Below are positions 1 through 4,307 of a stretch of DNA of 5,305 bases, one piece after another. Position 1 is the stretch's first letter. Each line of letters opens with the position of its first letter. A program made the position numbers and the translations under genes. The DNA is taken from assembly GCA_028694715.1 (NCBI GenBank), contig JAQVKJ010000118.1, positions 1 through 5,305 of the forward strand, given 5' to 3'. Below the pieces are notes generated by a model. It did not search any database, had not been told where the DNA came from, and worked only from the letters and a program-made list of their open reading frames with translations. This stretch comes from Weeksellaceae bacterium. Lineage in GTDB: Bacteria; Bacteroidota; Bacteroidia; Flavobacteriales; Weeksellaceae.

Positions 1-236
1 TAACCTTTTGCCGTGCCTTTTGACAGTTCTTTGTAAGTCTGATGAATATATGCTTCGTCTAATTCTCCGGGCTTTAATTTTCCATCATACCGGTCTTTGA
101 TGATTTGCTCCATTACTTTCACCCATGGTGTCAAATCAATGCCGCCATCGGCTTCTACTAAATGATGACAATCATCCGTACATTCATGAATTTGATTGTA
201 AAACGCTTCAATTCGGTTGACGAACCTTGCCGTCAG
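1..236 (-). CDS. Probable Mu gpF-like head morphogenesis protein, 5' part only (runs off left edge)
   Basis: An open frame runs on the minus strand from the portal gene's A-tract to the window edge, 79 codons from GCC at 239-237. It reads ALTARFVNRIEAFYNQ and later has a TPWVKVMEQII segment, then ELDEAYIHQTYKELSKGTAKG. Its place directly after a DUF935 portal, and the helix-plus-'KG.AKG' pattern near residues 60-79, suggest the N-terminal region of a Mu gpF-like minor head protein, which binds the portal and helps start head assembly. Family assignment is inference from position and weak similarity. No ATG occurs in frame until well inside (codon 43). CTG at 236-234 overlaps the portal stop as CTGA, mirroring the ATGA overlaps elsewhere in the operon, and is the start used here. 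The alternatives are a -1 frameshift from the portal gene, or a GTG at 332-330 inside it. A C/H-rich patch (HECTDDCHH, about residues 18-26) could bind metal, but this is unproven. Confidence 0.6.
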   Translation of the reverse strand, partial: MTARFVNRIEAFYNQIHECTDDCHHLVEADGGIDLTPWVKVMEQIIKDRYDGKLKPGELDEAYIHQTYKELSKGTAKG

Positions 237-1495
237 GGCTTTTTTTTTTGACCTCCCCCGACCCCTCCAAAGGAGGGGAGTTCGGATTGTTTCAAACCCA
301 ATATAGGCACGCCAGTTTCCTGCTCTACCCACTCCGGGTCGATTTCAAAAGTTTGCCCTAACTTGACAACCAAATCGGCGATTTCCATTTTCGTCATGCT
401 TTCCTGGTTGTCCCATTCAAAATAGTGTTTCTCCAAAGCTTGGTAAACAGGAGACAGCTTTACCAATCGTGGAAGCACTTTTGAGTTCAGTATGTTTTTA
501 ACCAAAAGCTTATCGGACTCAAATCGGTCTTTTGCCAATCGAAACTGAATTTCAGAACTACCTACATACGCCTTTTCATCGCTCAATCCAGAACCGCCTA
601 AGATTCGCTTCGCAAGCTCGGAGTTGATTCGCTCAATAATCAAATCAAAAGTATCAGAAGACGAAACGCCACCGGTATTGCCAACCTCAAACTTCTCATT
701 GCCTTGACCAATCATGAAGTTGTTTCGTTTGAAGTTTGTTCCCGCTTCGTACAGTTCTTTCAATCGATTGCTGTCCATTCTATCAGTAGTAATGAACAGC
801 GGGGGGACACCGAATTTATCCAGATAATCTTGCCAAGCACCAAAACCTAACTTCTTCGCCAAAATCGCAGGCGTCATCTGTGCGAGCATTCCCAAATCAT
901 AGTCCTTGCCAATTTGTAAGTAGTAATTTGCCAAAACTCCGTCAGCGTATGGCCAACCGTTCGTATCACCTTCTTCTTTCACGATGATTTTATTGCGTAC
1001 GCTGAAATGCGATTGTGGAATTTCATCAACAGTTTCTAATTCACCAAGCTCATTGGTTTCAAAGATTTCAATCAGAGTTCTGCCTTGGAATCGGCTCATT
1101 AAAATCAATCGGATAAGCTCCTCGAACCATGGCCGCTCAAACAGGAATGTCAGCTCTTCATTTTCATTTCCATTGTCATCAATGATTTTGAATTTAGAGC
1201 GTTGGCAGTACAAGATTCGTGAATCAATCAATGACGAAAGGTGATTGTCAAGCAGCAAATTTTGATACAAATCAGAGAGCATTCCAAACTGCGGCTCTTC
1301 TCTATCCGTAGCGATTGCAACAGCTGAAATCCAATCTCTCAACTCTTTTGCCATCATCGTCTCCGGGTTTTGAATGATTCGTCCGGAAATTTTTTGCGGT
1401 GACTTCAATTCAGCTGCTACCCGCAATATGCGTTCATCTGCATTGTTGATGAAATAGGCAGCCATTTTATTTTTAATATTGTCAAATATTCCCAT
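233..1495 (-). CDS. Phage portal protein, DUF935 (Mu gp29-like) family
   Basis: This 420-aa protein should form the dodecameric portal ring at the head vertex through which DNA is packaged and the tail attaches. The family is recognised from its overall pattern: an N-terminal helical region with DSRILYCQRSKFKI (about 91-104), the W-x-DYLDKFGVPP segment (about 221-232) where a subunit alignment block of DUF935 lies, a Ser/Gly-rich loop GNTGGVSSSDTFD (272-284), and a C-terminal DPEWVEQETGVPI motif (386-398). It is shorter than the Mu protein as I recall it, but nothing looks truncated internally. The start ATG overlaps the stop of the upstream gp36-like gene as TAATG, supporting translational coupling. 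The C-terminus is odd: a glycine stretch (GGVGGGQ) followed by KKKP, encoded by an A10 run just before TGA. A -1 slip there would replace Pro-stop with the downstream gpF-like reading frame, making the glycine stretch an interdomain linker. Confidence 0.9.
   Translation of the reverse strand: MGIFDNIKNKMAAYFINNADERILRVAAELKSPQKISGRIIQNPETMMAKELRDWISAVAIATDREEPQFGMLSDLYQNLLLDNHLSSLIDSRILYCQRSKFKIIDDNGNENEELTFLFERPWFEELIRLILMSRFQGRTLIEIFETNELGELETVDEIPQSHFSVRNKIIVKEEGDTNGWPYADGVLANYYLQIGKDYDLGMLAQMTPAILAKKLGFGAWQDYLDKFGVPPLFITTDRMDSNRLKELYEAGTNFKRNNFMIGQGNEKFEVGNTGGVSSSDTFDLIIERINSELAKRILGGSGLSDEKAYVGSSEIQFRLAKDRFESDKLLVKNILNSKVLPRLVKLSPVYQALEKHYFEWDNQESMTKMEIADLVVKLGQTFEIDPEWVEQETGVPILGLKQSELPSFGGVGGGQKKKP
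239..249 (-). promoter_or_regulatory. Candidate -1 frameshift / transcript slippage site (A10 tract, A AAA AAG)
   Basis: Read on the minus strand, the portal gene ends CAA AAA AAA AAG CCC TGA. The last seven tract bases are A AAA AAG in the correct zero-frame phasing for the well-known -1 slippery heptamer of dnaX. After a -1 slip the ribosome reads GCC CTG ACG and stays open for at least 79 codons in the gpF-like frame. RNA polymerase slippage adding one A would give the same result. A GGAGG (256-252) lies six nucleotides upstream of the heptamer. A small stem (TGACG 235-231 with CGTCA 222-218, 8-nt loop) begins three nucleotides after it, weaker and closer than usual stimulators. Function is inferred. 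A homopolymer length error is the main alternative. Confidence 0.5.
262..278 (-). repeat. Short GC-rich hairpin at the portal 3' end
   Basis: CCCCTCC (262-268) and GGAGGGG (272-278) form a perfect 7-bp inverted repeat with a 3-nt loop, inside the last portal codons. On the mRNA it lies 12 nt upstream of the A10 tract. The G-rich half also pairs out of register with the next G run (GGGGGAGG), so alternative stems are possible. It is not followed by a U run on either strand, so it is not an intrinsic terminator. It may affect ribosome pausing near the slippery site, or simply reflect glycine codons. Confidence 0.5.
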
Positions 1496-1917
1496 TATAT
1501 ATAGAAGTTTTTATCTGAATTATTTCCCCAAATCGTCGTGCCTGAAGTACCGTCCGGATTGAGTGGCGGTTTAGGCAGATCATCTAATACGATTTTACCG
1601 GTGCTTAATTTTTCGAGCATGTCCATCGCCCAGTCGTATTCGTCTTTGTAGTCGGTTGGCACTTTACGGGCGGCATTCCTGCGCACGGCATCATAGATAA
1701 CCAATTTTGAAAGTATCCTCTTCAAAACCTCATTGATGATGGGTGCGTTTTCATTGAAAATGAGCCCCACATCATACCTTCCTGCCAGCATTGATTTGAT
1801 AACGCCTATCTGTTCCGCTTCGGCGTTGTCAAGCATGTCCATATAATCAGCGCTACTTTCTTCCAAAAGCCGCTCAAAGATGTGCGTTTGCAAATATTCT
1901 TTTTCCAAGTAAATCAT
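1495..1917 (-). CDS. Mu gp36-like (DUF1320-type) head/connector-associated protein
   Basis: A 140-aa acidic, mostly helical protein. It has the build of the gp36/DUF1320 family: an N-terminal Y-L segment (EKEYLQTHIFERLLEE), a central AGRYDVGLIF (45-54), a helix LKRILSKLVIYDAVRRNAARKVP (65-87), a DYKDEYDWAMDMLEKLSTGKI segment (89-109), and a loop rich in Pro and Gly at the C-terminus. In Mu-like phages this protein is encoded near the major capsid gene and is thought to be a head-completion or connector component; its biochemical role is not settled. Its ATG overlaps the terminase stop as ATGA, and its own TAA overlaps the portal ATG by one base, so it is translated as part of the terminase-portal operon. 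The location between terminase and portal differs from Mu, where gp36 follows the capsid gene. Family call rests on pattern, size and context, not on a search. Confidence 0.65.
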   Translation of the reverse strand: MIYLEKEYLQTHIFERLLEESSADYMDMLDNAEAEQIGVIKSMLAGRYDVGLIFNENAPIINEVLKRILSKLVIYDAVRRNAARKVPTDYKDEYDWAMDMLEKLSTGKIVLDDLPKPPLNPDGTSGTTIWGNNSDKNFYI

Positions 1918-3434
1918 ATTCGTTCGTGATTTGGTTTCATCCTTCCCTGAAGGATTTTGTTTTTACTTCCACCGGTGTAATCAATGTATTTTTCCAATAT
2001 ATTCACACATTGCTGCCAAGCATCGGGCCAGTCATCGTGTGATTTGTATCCGGGCTCGATTCCTAACAATTGGGTATGCCCGACCTGCGTATCGTTATTA
2101 GATTTGAGATCCTCATTAGTGTACATTCGTCCGTTCTGGTAGTACGCCTGAAGCCTCAAGATTCTGTCGTATTTTCCGCCCTTCGGATTGTCGGTTTTAA
2201 TGAGGTTTAAATTGACTTTAAAATCCTTTTCAACCTCTTCGATGGTGCGCTGCACCTCATCGTTCCAGAACTGTGACTCAAAATACCAATGAACAATCAC
2301 GGTAGGCGGCAGATTCAACTGGAAGTTGGCCATCCACTCCAAGGCGGCTCTCATTTTTGACTGCTTGCAAAAATTGGCAATGTTCCAGAAGTCGGTGCCT
2401 TTCAACCCACCAACAGGGATGGCGTTGTAGTCGGCAGTCGGAGTGCCTGCATAAGCCACATCCCAAAAACCTACAATAATTTTAAAATGATTGAGCCTTG
2501 GCATTTTACCCCATTGGAACTCGTCATCTTTGAAGATGGAACCCTCAACATGCGGTTTGTTATTGTACTCGGCATTTGCCGCCAAGGTCCCGATTTCCAT
2601 CTCAACCTCTCTGTAATAATCAGCCGAATACTTTGACTTCCACCGCGGCTCGAAAGTCACCGGATTGTAAGCGTTCACTTGGCACCATTTCCAGTCCGGA
2701 TGTTTGTCCCGCAGAATCGTCATCATCATCACCGGTGCAGATCTGTTATTGACATGAATATAGCGACGAATGGGGCCGTCCATGGTTGGAATCAAATCCC
2801 GTTCAATCCAACGGACATTCTCATTCATTCTTTTGGGGTTTTTCAACAAATCCTTGGTTTCAGTGTCGTCCGAAACGATGTGCGTTGGTCTTTTATTTTT
2901 TACCCGCAAACCTCGAACAGATTGCGACATACCCAAAGCCTGACCGATGAATCCACCTTTTGTGATAAAAAATCCTTCTTCCCAATTCCCGGGATTGAAT
3001 TGTTCTCCAAAATCGGCAATGATTTGTGGGTTGGCTTCAAATTCCGCACGGATGTCTTCCAAGAGTTGTTTGGCTCGGTCGAAATTATTTCCAATTAATA
3101 CGAAATACACCGGTTCCTCACGCATCCACAGCCAAAAGGGAATGAGTATGTTGTTTAGCACCGATTTCGCCAACGCACGACCAAAGACACACATTCCTTT
3201 GAATGTCTGATTCTTCCTAACCTTGCTTGCAAAGTCAATATGAAAATCCGGCGTGTCAGCATCTGCATAATGCGGAAAATAGCGTCTTACCATTGCACCG
3301 AAATCTACTTTGCACAGCTCAATGGCCTCGCACTTCTCTTTGTTGGATTCAAAGGGATTCCGAACGCCGGCAGAACGAGCGAGTTCTAATTTTTTCCGAT
3401 AGCGCTCGAGTGCTATTTTATCGTTTCTTCTCAA
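1914..3434 (-). CDS. Phage terminase large subunit (packaging ATPase and nuclease)
   Basis: A 506-aa two-domain packaging motor, which uses ATP to pump DNA through the portal and cuts the concatemer or host-linked DNA. In the ATPase domain a Walker A-like FGRALAKSV lies at about 84-92, an adenine-motif-type stretch WLWMREEPVYFVLIG at 101-115, and Walker B-like PTHIVSDDTE at 183-192 with acidic pair D189/D190 and E192 as likely catalytic residue. The RNase H-like nuclease domain shows all three expected acidic sites: D325 in VGFWDVAYAG (with D335 nearby), E386 in VHWYFESQFW, and D467/D468 to D471 in KSHDDWPDAW. No motif appears lost. The start is TTG (3434-3432): no ATG lies between the upstream in-frame stop (3465-3467) and Met48, and starting at Met48 would leave out an N-terminal basic helix. 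The TTG lies inside the 3' end of the upstream gene (17-nt overlap), suggesting reinitiation. The stop overlaps the next gene as ATGA. Confidence 0.93.
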   Translation of the reverse strand: MRRNDKIALERYRKKLELARSAGVRNPFESNKEKCEAIELCKVDFGAMVRRYFPHYADADTPDFHIDFASKVRKNQTFKGMCVFGRALAKSVLNNILIPFWLWMREEPVYFVLIGNNFDRAKQLLEDIRAEFEANPQIIADFGEQFNPGNWEEGFFITKGGFIGQALGMSQSVRGLRVKNKRPTHIVSDDTETKDLLKNPKRMNENVRWIERDLIPTMDGPIRRYIHVNNRSAPVMMMTILRDKHPDWKWCQVNAYNPVTFEPRWKSKYSADYYREVEMEIGTLAANAEYNNKPHVEGSIFKDDEFQWGKMPRLNHFKIIVGFWDVAYAGTPTADYNAIPVGGLKGTDFWNIANFCKQSKMRAALEWMANFQLNLPPTVIVHWYFESQFWNDEVQRTIEEVEKDFKVNLNLIKTDNPKGGKYDRILRLQAYYQNGRMYTNEDLKSNNDTQVGHTQLLGIEPGYKSHDDWPDAWQQCVNILEKYIDYTGGSKNKILQGRMKPNHERI

Positions 3435-3675
3435 TCTTTGGTGCTTTGGTTGTGAAATGATGCGTTATCTTATTTTTTCCAAAATCATAAAAAAGATTAG
3501 CGATGTAAACTTTCTTTTTTACGGTCAAGCCATTTCGTTTGACCGGAAGCAGAAAGGGGTCTCCGGGTTTATAGCCCGTTCCTTTTTTCAGGAAGTATGC
3601 TCCGATTTCAAGATAATATTGCTCTTTTTTCGCACGATGTTTCATCAGGCTGAAAATCATTTTCAATAACTTCAT
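3418..3675 (-). CDS. Hypothetical 85-aa basic protein between the terminase genes
   Basis: I do not recognise this protein. It is small and very basic, with a hydrophobic N-terminal start (MKLLKMIFSLMKHRAKK), a central GTGYKPGDPFLLPVKRNGLTVKKKVYIANLFYDFG block that looks like beta strands, and a lysine-rich tail ending KIEKKR. There is no signal-peptidase site or convincing membrane helix. Its ATG overlaps the small-terminase stop as ATGA, and its 3' end overlaps the large-terminase TTG start by 17 nt. That perfect fit between two essential genes supports it being translated. A DNA-binding or packaging-accessory role would fit the charge and position, but this is speculation. Met6 and Met12 are alternative starts, though the ATGA overlap favours the first. 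Confidence 0.7.
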   Translation of the reverse strand: MKLLKMIFSLMKHRAKKEQYYLEIGAYFLKKGTGYKPGDPFLLPVKRNGLTVKKKVYIANLFYDFGKNKITHHFTTKAPKIEKKR

Positions 3676-4166
3676 AATTTCATTGATATAGTGTTCAGAT
3701 GCTCTTCCTGGAAGTCGAGCGTTTTAAGGTGTAATCCGGTGTCGTATGCCTGCAAATTCCGAAATATGTCTTCCATGACTTCCAAATATACCGACAGGGA
3801 AATCCGATTATCCTTATTCAAATTCTCCAAAGCCTTGTTCCATTTGCTGATAGCGTCATCAATTCCGACTGCTTCTTTTTGCAGCTGCGCGAGTTGTTCA
3901 TTATCTTTCGCCTTTTTGGCCTCTGCGATGGCCGTAAAAAGTTCCAATCGCTGTTCGGTAAGGGTTTCAATGACCTGCCCGATTCTTTCAGCCCGGTTGT
4001 CAGTGGAATTCTGTTTGGCATCACGAAGTTTCTTCCAACCATACTTCTTCACCCAAACGCCGATTGTTTTTTCGGCAGCCAAGCCTTTTTGAGCAATTGC
4101 CTTGGCGGTCAATCCCTGATTTACAAACAATTCTTTAGCCAGCAGCCTTTCGTTCTTTTTTGCCAT
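3672..4166 (-). CDS. Putative terminase small subunit, helix-turn-helix protein (DUF1804-like)
   Basis: A 164-aa protein with an N-terminal helix-turn-helix at about residues 9-48 (AKELFVNQGLTAKAIAQK ... TIGVWVKKYGWKKL). This is the arrangement common to phage small terminase subunits, which recognise the packaging start and recruit the large subunit. It is followed by a long charged helical region (about 58-118, rich in E, K, Q and L) likely to form the oligomerisation coiled coil, then a helical tail ending MKL. Size and domain order fit a small terminase. The assignment is strengthened by the large subunit two genes downstream. It is the first gene of the leftward operon; its ATG lies 4 nt from a promoter-like CAACTTTG, so the transcript may be leaderless or nearly so. 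A plain HTH regulator is the alternative. It could conceivably also bind the dyad repeats just upstream of it. Confidence 0.8.
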   Translation of the reverse strand: MAKKNERLLAKELFVNQGLTAKAIAQKGLAAEKTIGVWVKKYGWKKLRDAKQNSTDNRAERIGQVIETLTEQRLELFTAIAEAKKAKDNEQLAQLQKEAVGIDDAISKWNKALENLNKDNRISLSVYLEVMEDIFRNLQAYDTGLHLKTLDFQEEHLNTISMKL

Positions 4167-4170
4167 GCTC

Positions 4171-4202
4171 CAAAGTTGACTAATAAGCAGTTTCAGCGCA
4201 AA
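4171..4202 (-). promoter_or_regulatory. Candidate Bacteroidetes-type promoter for the leftward packaging operon
   Basis: On the minus strand the sequence is TTTG (4202-4199), 20 nt, CAACTTTG (4178-4171), 4 nt, then the ATG of the small-terminase gene. The Bacteroidetes consensus is a -33 TTTG and a -7 TAnnTTTG; only the first base of the -7 box differs. If it acts as a promoter, transcription would start at or next to the ATG, giving a leaderless mRNA. The same layout with the same spacings occurs on the other strand. The weak -7 box would suit an activator-dependent late promoter. Inferred, not demonstrated. Confidence 0.55.
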
Positions 4203-4206
4203 AACT

Positions 4207-4267
4207 TGTTATGAATCGTGTGAGATTTACACACAAATCGTGTGTGATTTACACACGATTCATAACA
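4207..4267. repeat. 61-bp nested dyad: 16-bp perfect inverted repeat around two operator-like units
   Basis: The outer arms TGTTATGAATCGTGTG (4207-4222) and CACACGATTCATAACA (4252-4267) are exact reverse complements. Inside, ACACAC (4229-4234) and GTGTGT (4240-4245) pair around a 5-nt centre. The right half also holds its own perfect dyad, AATCGTGTGT (4236-4245) and ACACACGATT (4251-4260) around GATTT; the left half holds a degenerate copy at 4214-4238. The centre is 4237, the exact midpoint between the two divergent start codons. The likely role is an operator binding two dimers of a phage regulator. Because flanking genes diverge, a terminator role makes no sense here. Confidence 0.85.
4214..4256. 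repeat. Two 21-bp tandem direct repeats, 22-bp period
   Basis: Positions 4214-4234 and 4236-4256 share 20 of 21 bases; the pattern is AATCGTGTG, A or T, then GATTTACACAC. The period of 22 bp is about two helical turns, so proteins bound to each copy would sit on the same DNA face. Each copy has the dyad form GTGTGn-GATTT-ACACAC, of the size bound by a dimeric HTH regulator. The GATTT core keeps one orientation in both copies, so the pair is a direct repeat set inside a larger inverted repeat. Confidence 0.85.
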
Positions 4268-4271
4268 GAAA

Positions 4272-4303
4272 TTTGATAAAAAGTTGTCCGCACTTCAAAT
4301 TTG
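4272..4303 (+). promoter_or_regulatory. Candidate Bacteroidetes-type promoter for the rightward protease/capsid operon
   Basis: TTTG (4272-4275), 20 nt, CAAATTTG (4296-4303), 4 nt, then the protease ATG. It matches the -33 TTTG / -7 TAnnTTTG pattern except for the first -7 base, the same deviation as in the leftward copy. The predicted start of transcription falls on or beside the ATG. The centre of the right-hand dyad (4248) would lie about 60 bp upstream of that point, close to where class I activators of the CRP type bind. Inferred from sequence only. Confidence 0.55.
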
Positions 4304-4307
4304 CGTC

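Noticed and set aside
240..278. Hairpin plus poly-T run as a rho-independent terminator
   Set aside because: On the plus strand the T run comes before the hairpin, and on the minus strand the hairpin is followed by A's. Neither order makes a terminator, and the site lies between two overlapping genes.
330..332. GTG at 332-330 as the start of the gpF-like gene
   Set aside because: It would create about 96 nt of overlap and an N-terminus rich in Arg, Gly and Pro translated from portal codons in another frame. Less likely than CTG 236 or a frameshift, though not excluded.
2679..3210. Plus-strand open frames of 139 and 87 aa opposite the large terminase
   Set aside because: They lie antisense to well-conserved ATPase and nuclease motifs, have unusual Cys/His/Ser-rich composition, and resemble no protein family; they are shadows.
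3457..4214. Plus-strand open frames (70, 133 and 111 aa) opposite the small terminase and the 85-aa gene
   Set aside because: Composition rich in Phe, Ser and Cys is typical of antisense reading of Lys/Glu-rich genes, and the sense frames have matching overlaps and recognisable domains.
4207..4267. CRISPR array, or insertion-sequence ends
   Set aside because: Only two direct repeats with a 1-bp gap and no spacers, so not CRISPR. No transposase lies between the inverted arms and the interior is 29 bp, so not an IS.
4284..4286. TTG start for the protease
   Set aside because: Adds eight residues (LSALQICV) with no family resemblance and would place the start inside the promoter-like spacer; ATG 4308 also matches the symmetric layout.
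4168..4307. tRNA or structured RNA gene in the intergenic region
   Set aside because: Symmetry is fully explained by the dyads and promoter-like boxes, and no cloverleaf or T-loop motif is present.
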